A stretch of DNA of 64,000 bases from Paraburkholderia aromaticivorans (GCF_002278075.1 NZ_CP022989.1:2914001-2978000); one strand, 5' to 3'. Numbered from the stretch's first letter, positions 30,652-40,316 are shown. Translations and numbers: made by a program. The notes: a model not told the origin generated them from the letters alone.

Positions 30652-31683
30652 TCAGCGAGGTGCGGCGCCAGACCCGGCGCCACTGCCTTGACAGGGCGAT
30701 TGCGCATCGACTCCTTCATGCCAACGGACGATGGCGGACCAGATGTCCGCCGCCGTTTCGCAGAAACTGAATAACGCAGTGTCCTGAGGCGCGATCATGC
30801 CTTCGCCGATCAGAAACTCGAAATTGATCGCGCGGCGCCAGAACGATTCACCGACGAGCACGACAGGTAGCCGCCGGATCTTGTTCGTTTGCAGCAGGGT
30901 CAACACTTCGAACAACTCATCACAGGTTCCAAAGCCGCCGGGAAAGAACACGGCGGCTTGCGCGCGTTCCAACAGATGGAGCTTGCGAATGGCGAAATAG
31001 TGAAGCTTGAAGCAGAGTTCCGGCGTCAGATACGCGTTGGGTTCCTGCTCGCGTGGCAATGCGATATTCAGGCCGATGCTCGGCGCCTCGCGCTCGTACG
31101 CACCTCGATTGGCGGCTTCCATGATGCCCGGGCCGCCGCCCGTGACGACGGCGAGCGCCGACAGCGCCCCCGCGCACCGTGCGCTGCCGACAATGCGGCC
31201 GAATTTGCGCGCGATGCCGTAATAGCGGCTGCGCCTGAGCAGTTGCTCCGCGACTTGCAGTGCGCTCTCGCCGCCGGGTTCGCCGGGCCGGCTTTCAAGC
31301 GCCCGCCGCGCCTGCGCAACCCGGCGACGCGCCGCCGCCGGCGCGATGATCCGGGTGCTGCCATACACCACGATCGTGTGGTCTATCGCATGTCGCTGCA
31401 GCGTCTCTTCGGTCTTCCAGTAGTCGAGTTGCAGACGGATGCCGCACATTTCCGGGCGTCGCAGAAAAGCGAGGTCTTCGTCCGCCTCCAGATAGGTGGG
31501 ACTTTCGATCATACGGCGCACGCGCGCCGAACGTTCGGACGGCGCATCTGCGCGGACGCGCGGCGCGCGTCGCACGGAGTCGGGCAAGGCGGGCGGATCC
31601 TGACACTGCGCACGCGTGTGATCGGCACGATTGCCGGCCGCCGTGCCGGGATGCGTCGCCGCGTTCTTATGGATGGTGGTCAT
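30652..31683 (-). CDS. LOG-family (TIGR00730-like) Rossmann-fold protein
   Basis: 343 aa. The signature motifs GGGPGIMEAANRGAYE and PGGFGTCDELFE mark the LOG/lysine-decarboxylase-like family, whose known members are cytokinin riboside monophosphate phosphoribohydrolases or related nucleotide hydrolases. The N-terminal 80 residues are low-complexity and may be mis-started. The ATG at 31683 is used because longer frames would overlap the lipocalin gene and have no ribosome site; the next in-frame ATG (MIESPTYLEADEDLAFLRRP) begins nearer the conserved part. The substrate is not predictable. Confidence 0.85.
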   Translation of the reverse strand: MTTIHKNAATHPGTAAGNRADHTRAQCQDPPALPDSVRRAPRVRADAPSERSARVRRMIESPTYLEADEDLAFLRRPEMCGIRLQLDYWKTEETLQRHAIDHTIVVYGSTRIIAPAAARRRVAQARRALESRPGEPGGESALQVAEQLLRRSRYYGIARKFGRIVGSARCAGALSALAVVTGGGPGIMEAANRGAYEREAPSIGLNIALPREQEPNAYLTPELCFKLHYFAIRKLHLLERAQAAVFFPGGFGTCDELFEVLTLLQTNKIRRLPVVLVGESFWRRAINFEFLIGEGMIAPQDTALFSFCETAADIWSAIVRWHEGVDAQSPCQGSGAGSGAAPR

Positions 31684-31717
31684 GCGCGTTCCCGCCCGGT
31701 TGGTTGCCGCAAAGCCG

Positions 31718-32299
31718 TCATTGAAAACCCGGTTGGCCGATTTGCCCGGTGTTTTGCGGAACGCGGCGAAGCTTGTCCGTGTTGAAGCCCATGGCGGCGA
31801 GCCGGGCAAGCATGCCAGCGTAAGTGGCTTCATCCATCTCCGGCGCGCGCGCGAGTACCCAGATCATGTTGCCGTCCGCCATGCAGCGAATCGTGTAGCG
31901 ATACTCGGGGTCCACGTACGCGGTGACGACCACCACTTCGAACGGCCAGATCAGCCCCACTCGCCATTTTGTGTTGCCGGTTCCCGACATCACCTTCGCG
32001 ACGAACTGGCTTCCCGTCGCCGGCTGGTCGAAGCCGTGACGCCGGCCGAGATACTTGTCGTCGATGCTGCCGTCGCCGCGCAACGTCCACTCGTCATAAC
32101 TGCCGACATAGTCGGATTCGCTCAGAAACGGCGTGTCCGCAATGACATACCAGCGTCCCATGTACCGTTGCAGATCGATTGGCGATCCCGCCACACAGGC
32201 GGACCGGGACGCATGCGCTGGCGGCGGGGTCGCCGGATCATGCGCGCACCCTGCAACGAGGATGGCAAGCGAGGCGATGCACGCAATGGACTTGTGCAT
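31718..32299 (-). CDS. blc: Lipocalin family lipoprotein (Blc-like)
   Basis: 193 aa. Signal peptide with lipobox LVAGC (Cys18). The lipocalin motif 1 is YMGRWYVIAD (about 47-56), then DYVGSYDEWTL, and the Blc-type PEYRYTIRCMADGNMIWVLA. It should be an outer-membrane lipoprotein that binds lipids or fatty acids and helps maintain the envelope under stress. The start at 32299 matches the signal peptide; an upstream start at 32368 would precede it with polar residues. It lies 34 nt upstream of the LOG gene. Confidence 0.9.
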   Translation of the reverse strand: MHKSIACIASLAILVAGCAHDPATPPPAHASRSACVAGSPIDLQRYMGRWYVIADTPFLSESDYVGSYDEWTLRGDGSIDDKYLGRRHGFDQPATGSQFVAKVMSGTGNTKWRVGLIWPFEVVVVTAYVDPEYRYTIRCMADGNMIWVLARAPEMDEATYAGMLARLAAMGFNTDKLRRVPQNTGQIGQPGFQ

Positions 32300-32402
32300 G
32301 GGGATTATCCGATTGAGCCGGCGTGGAGGACGACGTTCGTCGCTCGCGTGATTGTTATGATCATTCAATGGTTTTGTTCTGGCAATGCCGCGGACCCCGC
32401 CG

Positions 32403-32585
32403 TTAGCGACGCAGCCATCTTGCCCGCATCCCCTCGTACGAGCGTCCCGCCTGAGTCAGTCGGCTGGACAACCCGCTGACGTGCACGATTTCCTTGCGAA
32501 GGCGCGGATGAATGCAGGCGAGGCCGAGAATAAGAAACGCGCCTGGCAGCATCAAAACGCCCACGAGTATTGAGCTTCTCAACAT
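32403..32585 (-). CDS. Small membrane protein
   Basis: 60 aa. One hydrophobic helix at the N-terminus (SILVGVLMLPGAFLILGLAC) is followed by a basic tail. AGGAGG 5 nt before the ATG and an FNR-like box 64 nt upstream make translation likely. No family recognised. Confidence 0.65.
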   Translation of the reverse strand: MLRSSILVGVLMLPGAFLILGLACIHPRLRKEIVHVSGLSSRLTQAGRSYEGMRARWLRR

Positions 32586-32649
32586 ATCGCCTCCTGAAGC
32601 TGATTGGATTCACCATGGATCGAGCATAAGGTTCGTGGCCCATGGCGGA

Positions 32650-32663
32650 TTGATGTGTGTCAA
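32650..32663. promoter_or_regulatory. FNR/ANR-like box TTGATgtgtGTCAA
   Basis: 64 nt upstream of the small membrane protein gene (minus) and 196 nt from the DHH gene (plus). Confidence 0.7.
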
Positions 32664-32859
32664 GGCCACGGGTGGGCCCGCGGGATCGAATGCGACGGGT
32701 GCGTCGTCATGCTTGCGTTCCGGCCTCGCGAGCCGCCGGGTTGCGTCACGTCACACCATGCGAGGAACAGGCGAGCCACAATGCAGGCATCGGGCCGCAT
32801 TCGCTGGAATCGCGGTGCTGTTTTTTGGCGACGCTCCACCCTTTGTACGGTGACAGGGC

Positions 32860-33855
32860 ATGAAACATTTCGATGTATTCAATGGCGATGCCGACGGAAT
32901 CTGCGCACTGCATCAGCTGCGCCTGGCGAAGCCAATGAATTCCTTGCTGATCACGGGCGTCAAGCGCGACGTCGAACTGCTCGCCCGCGTTCCGGTCGGG
33001 CCCGGCATAGCCGTGACCGTGCTCGACATTTCTCTGGACTCCAATCGGGCCGCGCTGCTCGCATTGCTTCGACAGGGGGCCGAAGTCGAGTACTTCGATC
33101 ATCACTTTTGCGGGGTCGTTCCTGACGATCCCCACCTGAAGCCACACATCGACACGGCTCCAGAAATTTGCACGAGCCTGCTCGTGGATCGTCATGTGGG
33201 GGGGCAACACCGCCTTTGGGCGATCGTCGGCGCTTATGGCGACAACCTCTCGCACGCGGCCGGCAAACTTGCCGCGAGTTGTGCGCTTCGACCCGAGCAA
33301 GCCGACCAGTTGCGCGAGCTGGGAGAGTCGATCAATTACAACGCCTATGGAGAGAGTGAGGCAGATCTGCTGATCCCGCCAGCCAGGCTTTACGAAACGT
33401 TGCAGCCTTATTCCGACCCGTTCGACTTTGCGGCAAGCGAACCGATTGCGCGCACGCTCTGTGAAGCGCGACGCCGGGATATGGAACGGGCCCTGAGATT
33501 GCGGCCCGACTGCGCGACGGCAGGCGGCGCCCTCTATGTGCTGCCCAACGAAGCGTGGGCACAACGGGTGCGCGGCGTGTTCGGCAATTTTCTGGCGACG
33601 AGCGCGCCGTATCGTGCTCACGCCGTGCTGAGCCAGAGCGCTCAGGGGGACTACACCGTCAGCGTGCGCGCGCCGCTTGCCAATCCCTACGGCGCGGGCG
33701 ACCTGTGCCGGCAGTTCGCAGGTGGAGGAGGGCGCGAGGCCGCGGCGGGTATCGGCCGGCTTCCGCACGATCGTCTGAGAGAATTTACCGTTGCATTTGA
33801 AAAGGCGTTCGGTGATGCGGGGCAGGCTCAGGCCGTTCGGCCATCCATGAAGTGA
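32860..33855 (+). CDS. DHH-family phosphoesterase-like protein
   Basis: 331 aa. Motif I FNGDADGICALHQL, motif III YFDHHF (about 78-83) and a DHHA1-like C-terminal GGGGREAAAGIG are visible. DHH proteins include RecJ, oligoribonucleases and pyrophosphatases using Mn2+. The usual GGGH of the DHHA1 part is GGGR here, which should affect substrate phosphate binding, so activity may differ. The ribosome site is weak (ACAGGG). The substrate is unknown. Confidence 0.82.
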   Translation: MKHFDVFNGDADGICALHQLRLAKPMNSLLITGVKRDVELLARVPVGPGIAVTVLDISLDSNRAALLALLRQGAEVEYFDHHFCGVVPDDPHLKPHIDTAPEICTSLLVDRHVGGQHRLWAIVGAYGDNLSHAAGKLAASCALRPEQADQLRELGESINYNAYGESEADLLIPPARLYETLQPYSDPFDFAASEPIARTLCEARRRDMERALRLRPDCATAGGALYVLPNEAWAQRVRGVFGNFLATSAPYRAHAVLSQSAQGDYTVSVRAPLANPYGAGDLCRQFAGGGGREAAAGIGRLPHDRLREFTVAFEKAFGDAGQAQAVRPSMK

Positions 33856-33929
33856 CGTAACCGTGGACGAAGCGGCAAGCCGTTGATGGAGGACCCGTGT
33901 GCGGTCTTCCGACTTTTTGCGGAGGCGCT

Positions 33930-34139
33930 ATGCCCTATCATTCCAACGCGGATCTACCGCCGTCAGTGCAAGGCCACTTGCCGGAGCACGCGCAGGATAT
34001 CTACCGGGCCGCCTTTAATCACGCCTATGCGGCCCATTCGGAGGATGCGCGTTGCGAGGAGATTGCCCATCGGATTGCGTGGGCCGCTGTGAAGCGCTCC
34101 TACGTGAAGTACGACGGCACGTGGATTCTGCGGCAGTGA
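33930..34139 (+). CDS. chaB: ChaB family protein
   Basis: 69 aa. The segment MPYHSNADLPPSVQGHLPEH, followed by an AQDIYRAAFNHAY helix and a C-terminal HRIAWAAVKRSYVK, is the ChaB fold. ChaB was named as a regulator of the ChaA cation antiporter, but its molecular role is unclear. GGAGG 5 nt upstream of the ATG. Confidence 0.92.
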   Translation: MPYHSNADLPPSVQGHLPEHAQDIYRAAFNHAYAAHSEDARCEEIAHRIAWAAVKRSYVKYDGTWILRQ

Positions 34140-34156
34140 GGCGCGGGACGTTCGTC

Positions 34157-34825
34157 TCAAGGCGAGGCTTGCTGAGGCAAATGGATCGAGAACCAGGCCG
34201 CCGCAAGCCGTGCGACTTCTTCGAGCGTGCCGGGCTCTTCAAACAGATGTGTCGCCGCAGGCACGAGGATCATCTGGTGCTCGCACGCGAGCCGGAGCGC
34301 GGCCGCTTCGTTCAATTCGATCACCTGTCTATCCAGAGCGCCGACGATGAGGAGCGCGGGTGCCCGCACACGCGGGAGCGCGTCATCGGCAAGGTCCGGG
34401 CGGCCACCACGCGACACGACGGCGCGCACTCGCGCCGGCCGTGCCGCGGCCGCGATCAGCGCGGCCGCGGCACCTGTGCTGGCGCCGAACAGACCGACGT
34501 CGAACGCGGCGGTTGCCGGCAGAGCCGCCAGCCAGTCGATCGCGTCAGTCAGGCGGCGCGCGAGGAGTGGGATATCGAAACGGTAGAGACCTGTCTCGAC
34601 ATCCTGATCATTTTCGTCAGCTGTCAACAAGTCGAAGAGCAGGGTCGCCAGCCCGGCCTGCCGCAGCACCGCCGCGACTTCCTGGTTGCGGTGGCTGAAG
34701 CGGCTGCTGCCGCTGCCGTGGGCGAACGCGACCACGGCGCGCGATTTTTCGGGCATGGCGAGCATGCCTTGCAGCAGTACATCGCCAGAAGGTATCGATA
34801 CATCCCGCGTCTGAATCTCGTGCAT
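34157..34825 (-). CDS. Alpha/beta hydrolase (dienelactone hydrolase-like)
   Basis: 222 aa. Oxyanion-type loop FAHGSGSSRFSHRN, nucleophile region VGLFGASTGAAAAL (Ser in GxSxG-type GASTG), acid loop LLIVGALDRQV and the final His in PAATHLFEEPG. Substrate unknown; cytoplasmic. GGAGG 6 nt upstream fixes the start. In M. tuberculosis and many other bacteria such hydrolases sit next to the phosphoribosyltransferase/erythromycin-esterase genes, as here. Last gene of the minus-strand run. Confidence 0.87.
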   Translation of the reverse strand: MHEIQTRDVSIPSGDVLLQGMLAMPEKSRAVVAFAHGSGSSRFSHRNQEVAAVLRQAGLATLLFDLLTADENDQDVETGLYRFDIPLLARRLTDAIDWLAALPATAAFDVGLFGASTGAAAALIAAAARPARVRAVVSRGGRPDLADDALPRVRAPALLIVGALDRQVIELNEAAALRLACEHQMILVPAATHLFEEPGTLEEVARLAAAWFSIHLPQQASP

Positions 34826-34853
34826 TGGGCGCCTCCACCTTGCATCGCTGCGG

Positions 34854-36176
34854 CTAGTTCGCCTGCTCGGGTTCCTCACGCCGGTGCCAGTGAGCCGGCG
34901 CTTCGATCGGCTCCAGGGCGCTCGTCTCATCAAGATGAAACACCGCATCGAACTGGTTTGAAATAGACGCCCAGAAATAGTGACTCTCGCGTTCGGTCCG
35001 CGGCAGGTAGATCACCCCGATGGCCCGTTCGAGCAAGGCTTCGCGAAGCGGTTCCTCCGCGGCCCCAGCCAGCGGCAGAAAGAATCGGTCCAGCCCGGTG
35101 CTGTGAAACAGGTATTCATAGCTGTCGTGCCGCGCGGGGCGCACCCACTTGTGCTCGACTTCGCCGTCCCACTGAGAGGCGGCCGACACGTATCCGGTAT
35201 AGGTGGTGAAGCCGATCAACAGCGCCTCGGCGCCGACCGTTTCGCGCACCAGCTGACCGAGATTCCACTCGCCGCGCGTATGGGATTCCGTTGCGCGCGC
35301 ATCGCCCAGGTGCGAATTGTGTGCCCAGACGACGACCCGACCGTGTCCGCCTCGCCGAACCCGATAGCGGGCGAGAGCGGATAGTGTGCGGTGCATGTGC
35401 GCGTCACGCAGATTCCAGGTGTTCAGGCGTCGCCCGAACATCGAACGGTAGTAGTTTTCGGCGTCGACGACGACTTCGGCGTTCTGTTGCGCAAAGAACT
35501 GTGCGTCGAACGCCGCAAGGCCGTCTTGCGAGAGATGGAGGAGCGCGTCGGCGCGCAGCCGCAGCAGTTGGGCGACTACACCTTCGCGCGCATCGGGCCG
35601 GGCGCCGACCGCAGCGGCATACCCATAGGCTTGAGGTTCGCGTACGTGGTCGAGCGCCGCGTAACGCCGGCGCGCCAGCGCGGCCTGCTCGGGATCGATC
35701 GGATCGAGATAGCGGATCACCGCATCGGCCGACTGGTACATGCTGTACAGATCCAGTCCATAAACGCCGACCCGTTCTTCGACTGGCAGCGACGCATTGT
35801 GGGCGCGCAGCCAGACGATGAAGTCGCGCATTTCACGATTGCGCCACATCCAGGTAGGGAATCGCTGGAAGTCGTCGAGCGCGGTGTTCGCGTCGGCATC
35901 GCCTTCGCCTTCGCCTTGCACGAAGCGGTTCACGCGCCAGGTATCGGGCCAGTCGCCTTCGATCGCGACCGCGTCGAAGCCACCTTCGGCAATCAGGCGC
36001 CGCGTGATCCGTGCCCGCATCCTGTAAAAGTCCTGCGTGCCGTGAGATGCTTCGCCGAGCAGCACGAACTTGCGATCGCGCGCCATCTCCAGCAAGTCGT
36101 CATAGTCGCTGTCGTTGTCATCGAGCCGTTGCGCGAGTTCGCGCACGGCGAGAAAAGGCGTGGCGGGCGTGTGCAT
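34854..36176 (-). CDS. Erythromycin esterase-like protein
   Basis: 440 aa. The family motif GEASHGT is at about 41-47, with IEGDWPD, RNREMRDFIVWLRAHN, VVWAHNSHLGDAR and the closing SHYFWASISNQFDA. The family hydrolyses or modifies unknown substrates in most bacteria; macrolide resistance is known for only a few members and should not be assumed. The start overlaps the stop of the phosphoribosyltransferase gene by one base (TAATG), so the two products are made together. In M. tuberculosis Rv2030c the same two domains are fused in one DosR-regulated protein (recall). Confidence 0.9.
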   Translation of the reverse strand: MHTPATPFLAVRELAQRLDDNDSDYDDLLEMARDRKFVLLGEASHGTQDFYRMRARITRRLIAEGGFDAVAIEGDWPDTWRVNRFVQGEGEGDADANTALDDFQRFPTWMWRNREMRDFIVWLRAHNASLPVEERVGVYGLDLYSMYQSADAVIRYLDPIDPEQAALARRRYAALDHVREPQAYGYAAAVGARPDAREGVVAQLLRLRADALLHLSQDGLAAFDAQFFAQQNAEVVVDAENYYRSMFGRRLNTWNLRDAHMHRTLSALARYRVRRGGHGRVVVWAHNSHLGDARATESHTRGEWNLGQLVRETVGAEALLIGFTTYTGYVSAASQWDGEVEHKWVRPARHDSYEYLFHSTGLDRFFLPLAGAAEEPLREALLERAIGVIYLPRTERESHYFWASISNQFDAVFHLDETSALEPIEAPAHWHRREEPEQAN

Positions 36177-36850
36177 TACAGCGTGTCCTGTCGTGGCTGG
36201 GCGAGAAGCGCGCGGACTTCAGCGTCGTTCGTCTGCCCGAATAGCTGATAGAACTGGCTGACACCGCCGAAATGACGCGCGAGGTGGATGCAGACCAACT
36301 GATCGGCAAGGCCGGCCAGCCGTGTCGCCGTGCTCTCCGGCGCGACCGGCACGGCAACCACGATTCGAGCCGGCTTGCTGGTCCGTAGCGCGTCGATGGC
36401 GACGCGGACCGTTGCGCCGGTGGCGATGCCGTCGTCGACGACGATCACCGTTCGTCCCTCGAGGTTCAGCGGTGGACGCTGGCCGCGATATAGCGCTTCT
36501 CGCCGCGCCAGTTCGCGGCGTTCGTCGTTGAGCACGGTGACCACTTGCGGCTGGGTGACGCCCGCCATCCGGATCGTCTGCTCGTCGAGATAGAGCGCGC
36601 CACCGGAGGCGATCGCGCCCATGGCCAGTTCCGGATAGTGCGGCACGCCCAGCTTGCGCACGATCAATACGTCGAGCGGGACGCGCAACGCCTGCGCGAC
36701 TTCGTAGCCGACCGGCACGCCACCGCGCGGCAACGCCAGTACGATCACATCGTCGCGTCCCGCGTATTCGCTCAGTTGCCGTGCGAGCATGCGGCCTGCA
36801 TCGGCGCGATCGCGGAACGGAGGTTCTGAATCAATCCAGTTCGAAATCAT
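36176..36850 (-). CDS. Phosphoribosyltransferase-domain protein
   Basis: 224 aa. The PRPP-binding motif is VIVVDDGIATGATVRVAID (about 137-155), with ALPRGGVPVGYEVAQAL and VRKLGVPHYPELAMGAI, the form seen in stress-linked type I PRTases. Substrate not known. Followed directly, with one base of overlap, by the erythromycin esterase-like gene. It lies 96 nt after the pfkB stop on the same strand. Confidence 0.9.
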   Translation of the reverse strand: MISNWIDSEPPFRDRADAGRMLARQLSEYAGRDDVIVLALPRGGVPVGYEVAQALRVPLDVLIVRKLGVPHYPELAMGAIASGGALYLDEQTIRMAGVTQPQVVTVLNDERRELARREALYRGQRPPLNLEGRTVIVVDDGIATGATVRVAIDALRTSKPARIVVAVPVAPESTATRLAGLADQLVCIHLARHFGGVSQFYQLFGQTNDAEVRALLAQPRQDTL

Positions 36851-36946
36851 GGCATCACCGCTTCAGCCAGTGGTCCGCCTGTCCTGCGAAGATATCCTGC
36901 CATTTCCCGTCTCCCTCTGGATCCGCGGCACAGCCGTCCTCGTCAC

Positions 36947-37879
36947 TCACCTGATCGATATCTCGCGGTAGAGCCGTTCAATTTCCCCGCGCTCGCAGAG
37001 CGCCGTGCCCGGACCGAGCACAGTCGCCGACGCTGCCGCCATGCCGTAGCGAAACGCTTCGTCGATACCGGCATGTCGATTCAGGGCCCAGATCAGCGCA
37101 CCGACAAAGCTGTCACCGGCGCCGATCGAACTGGACACTTTCACCGGCAGTCCCGCCGCCCGCCAGCACCGTTCGGCCGTGACCAGCAGCGCGCCTTGCT
37201 CGCCGAGCGTCAGAGCGACTATCCGGGCACGCCCGGCGCGCACGAGGTCCTGCGCGGCGTCGATCCATTGCGCTTCTTCGAGCAGCGGCCGGCCGGTGAG
37301 ATCGCGCAACTCGTTCAAGCTGGGCTTGACGAGCCAGACGCCCGCGTCGAGCGCCGCGACGAGTGCGGGGCCCGAGGTGTCGAGCACGACTCGCGTGTCC
37401 TGCGCGGATGCGAGGTGGGCGAGCCGCGCGTAAATATCGACCGGGGCGCCGGGAGGCAGACTGCCACTGAGCACCAGGTAGCGCGGCGGCACGTTCAGCG
37501 CATTCATCTCGTCGATGCAGCGTTGCCATTCCAGCGCGGCGAGCGTCGGACCCGGCAGCACGAAGCGATATTCAAGGCCGGTGGATTGCTCGTGGACAGA
37601 GAAATTCTCGCGCGTCTCCCCGGCGATCTCGATGCAGACGCCGGTGAACGCTTCGGCGTCCAGCAGCCGTCTGAGCATCTGGCCGGTTGCGCCGCCCGCG
37701 AGATAGAAGGCTGAGCAATCTCCGCCAAGACGCTGTATGACGCGCGCGACGTTGATCCCGCCGCCGCCTGGATCGCGCCGGGCGGCGCTGCATCTGAGCT
37801 TGCGGGTATCGACCACCCGTTCGATCGATGTCGCGACATCGACGGCGGGGTTGAGCGTTATCGTCACGATTTCCGGCAT
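36947..37879 (-). CDS. pfkB: PfkB-family sugar kinase (6-phosphofructokinase 2/1-phosphofructokinase type)
   Basis: 310 aa. PfkB motifs: N-terminal TITLNPAVDVATSI, GGGGINVARVIQRLGG, LSGSLPPGAP and the C-terminal anion-hole motif GAGDSFVGALIWAL. It phosphorylates a sugar phosphate, most likely fructose-6-phosphate. The start at 37879 has AAGGAGA upstream; the longer frame lacks one. It lies 37 nt after ppsA. Rv2029c (pfkB) occupies the same neighbourhood in the DosR set (recall). Confidence 0.9.
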   Translation of the reverse strand: MPEIVTITLNPAVDVATSIERVVDTRKLRCSAARRDPGGGGINVARVIQRLGGDCSAFYLAGGATGQMLRRLLDAEAFTGVCIEIAGETRENFSVHEQSTGLEYRFVLPGPTLAALEWQRCIDEMNALNVPPRYLVLSGSLPPGAPVDIYARLAHLASAQDTRVVLDTSGPALVAALDAGVWLVKPSLNELRDLTGRPLLEEAQWIDAAQDLVRAGRARIVALTLGEQGALLVTAERCWRAAGLPVKVSSSIGAGDSFVGALIWALNRHAGIDEAFRYGMAAASATVLGPGTALCERGEIERLYREISIR

Positions 37880-37916
37880 GATCGGCCCATCTCCTTCGAT
37901 ACGGCGCGGCGTCCGG

Positions 37917-40316
37917 CTAGGCCGCCGAACCCGCCAACGCGTGTTGCTCGGCGGCGGCCACGCGCCGTTTGACCGCAATGAAGCTATCGGGGCTCACCGA
38001 CATCGAGTCGATGCCGCATTCGACCAGAAATCCGGCGAACTCGGGATGGTCGCTCGGCGCCTGCCCGCACAGACCGATATGCACGCCGGCCTTGTGCGCC
38101 TGATCCACCACGCTCTCGATCATCCATCTGACCGCGTCGTCCTGTTCGTCGAACAGTTCGGCGAGTTCGACCGAATCGCGATCCACGCCCAGGGTCAACT
38201 GCGTCAGATCGTTGCTGCCGATGGAGAAGCCATCGAAGCGTTGCGCGAAAGCCTTCGCCAGAATCACGTTGGACGGGATCTCGCACATCACATACACCGC
38301 GAGACCTGCTTCCCCGCGTTTCAGGCCGTTTTCCGCCATGACCTCGAGTACGCGGTCGGCTTCTTTCGTCGAACGGCAGAACGGAATCATGACAACCACG
38401 TTGTCAAAGCCCATGTCGTTGCGCAGGCGGCGGATAGCCTGGCACTCCAGCGCAAAACCATTGCGATAGCGCGCCGAGTAGTAGCGCGAGGCGCCGCGAA
38501 AGCCGAGCATCGGATTTTCTTCCTTCGGCTCGAACTCCGACCCGCCGATCAGATTCGCGTACTCGTTCGTTTTGAAATCGCTCATGCGAACAATCACCGG
38601 GTGGGGATATTGAACGGCGGCAATCCGTCCCAACCCCCGCGCGAGCCGGTCCACGAAATACTCCGTGCGCGGTTCGTAGCCGGCGGTCAATTCCGCAATG
38701 GTTTTTTTTGCGTCCTCGTCCTTCAGCGTGTCGTAGCGGACAAGGGCCATCGGATGAATCTTGATATGGTTGCTCACCACGAATTCCATGCGCGCGAGAC
38801 CTACGCCGTCGGCGGGGATGCGCCACCAGCGGAATGCCGCGGCCGGATTGGCGAGGTTCAGCATGATTCTGGTGCGCGTGGCGGGGATGTTGTCGAAGTC
38901 GATCTCCTCGACTTCGTAGTCGGCCGTGCCTTCGTACACGAATCCCTCGCGGCCTTCGGCGCACGATACCGTGACGTTCTGCTCATCATGCAGCACGTGG
39001 GTCGCATTACCCGCGCCGACGATAGCCGGAAGACCGAGCTCGCGGCTCACAATCGCAGCGTGCGAGGTGCGCCCGCCATGATCAGTGACGATCGCGGCCG
39101 CGCGTCGCATGAGGGGCACCCAGTCGGGGTCCGTCGTTCGCGTGACGAGGATCGCTCCGTCGACGAAGCGATCCGCCTCGCGCGGGCTGTCGATCACGCA
39201 CACCGCGCCGGCCGCAACGGCTTCGCCGATGCTCACGCCGGACACGAGCTTGCGGCCGGTCTTCTTGACGTGATACGTCTTGACGGCACTGGCCTCGCGG
39301 CGCGACTCGACAGTTTCCGGCCGGGCCTGGACGATGAAGATTTCATCGGTGCGGCCGTCTTTGGCCCATTCGATGTCCATTGGCTGGCCGTAGTGGTTCT
39401 CGATGGCGCACGCCCATCGCGCCAGCGTGAGAATCTCCTGATCACCCAGTACGAACGCCGCGCGCTCAGCCTTCGAGGTCGGCACGTTGCGGGTGGGCCG
39501 CTCGCTCTCGTTCGTGTAGATCATCTTCAGACCCTTGCCGCCCCGTTTCTTTTCGATGATGGGCGACAGTTTCGGGTCGGACAGCAGGGGTTTGAACACT
39601 TCATACTCGTCGGGATCGACCGTGCCCTGCACGACATTTTCGCCGAGGCCCCAGGCCGCGTTGATCAGGACAATCTTCTCGAAGCCGGTTTCCGTGTCGA
39701 TGGAGAACATGACGCCGGCCCCGCCGAGGTCCGAGCGCACCATGCGCTGCACGCCGACCGAGAGCGCGACCTTCAGGTGGTCGAAGCCTTTTGCCTGGCG
39801 ATAGCTGATCGCGCGGTCCGTGAACAGCGATGCATAGCAACGCCTGCAGGCTTCGAGCAACGCGCGTTCGCCCCTCACGTTCAGAAACGTCTCCTGCTGC
39901 CCGGCGAAGCTCGCGTCCGGCAGATCTTCGGCGGTCGCGCTCGATCGCACGGCCACGTCCATGTCGGTCAAGCCGGCGCGGCTGTTCAGTTCCGCATAGT
40001 TGCGCCGAATGGCTTGAGCCGTGTCGTCGGACCATTCACCTCTCAGGATGGCGCGACGGATGGTCTGCCCGGCTTCGGCCAGAGAGACCTTGCCGTCGGC
40101 AAGGTCCGCAAGCGCGGACGAGAGCGTCCCGGTCAAGCCATTCGCTTCGATGAAATGCCGGTAGGCGTGCGCTGTGATGGCGAACCCTGGCGGAACCTTG
40201 ATGCCGCGCGCCCCGAGATTCGCCACCATTTCACCGAGCGAGGCGTTCTTGCCGCCGACGCGGGGGACATCGCTGCGCCGCAACGACTCGAACCAGACAA
40301 CGTGCTGATCGTCCAT
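37917..40316 (-). CDS. ppsA: Phosphoenolpyruvate synthase
   Basis: 799 aa, normal length. The N-terminal ATP-grasp part contains VGGKNASLGEMVANL and VAVRSSATAEDLPDASFAGQ. The phosphohistidine motif is TDHGGRTSHAAIVSRELG near 420-440. The C-terminal TIM barrel carries RMEFVVSNHI and the catalytic Cys region GLCGQAPSDHPEF. It makes PEP from pyruvate and ATP. Being next to a PfkB kinase suggests control of glycolytic versus gluconeogenic flow during low oxygen (inference). The ATG is preceded by AAGGAG. Confidence 0.96.
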   Translation of the reverse strand: MDDQHVVWFESLRRSDVPRVGGKNASLGEMVANLGARGIKVPPGFAITAHAYRHFIEANGLTGTLSSALADLADGKVSLAEAGQTIRRAILRGEWSDDTAQAIRRNYAELNSRAGLTDMDVAVRSSATAEDLPDASFAGQQETFLNVRGERALLEACRRCYASLFTDRAISYRQAKGFDHLKVALSVGVQRMVRSDLGGAGVMFSIDTETGFEKIVLINAAWGLGENVVQGTVDPDEYEVFKPLLSDPKLSPIIEKKRGGKGLKMIYTNESERPTRNVPTSKAERAAFVLGDQEILTLARWACAIENHYGQPMDIEWAKDGRTDEIFIVQARPETVESRREASAVKTYHVKKTGRKLVSGVSIGEAVAAGAVCVIDSPREADRFVDGAILVTRTTDPDWVPLMRRAAAIVTDHGGRTSHAAIVSRELGLPAIVGAGNATHVLHDEQNVTVSCAEGREGFVYEGTADYEVEEIDFDNIPATRTRIMLNLANPAAAFRWWRIPADGVGLARMEFVVSNHIKIHPMALVRYDTLKDEDAKKTIAELTAGYEPRTEYFVDRLARGLGRIAAVQYPHPVIVRMSDFKTNEYANLIGGSEFEPKEENPMLGFRGASRYYSARYRNGFALECQAIRRLRNDMGFDNVVVMIPFCRSTKEADRVLEVMAENGLKRGEAGLAVYVMCEIPSNVILAKAFAQRFDGFSIGSNDLTQLTLGVDRDSVELAELFDEQDDAVRWMIESVVDQAHKAGVHIGLCGQAPSDHPEFAGFLVECGIDSMSVSPDSFIAVKRRVAAAEQHALAGSAA

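Noticed and set aside
34854..36176. Macrolide resistance by the erythromycin esterase-like gene
   Set aside because: Most members of the family are not resistance enzymes, and the context is metabolic and oxygen-related.
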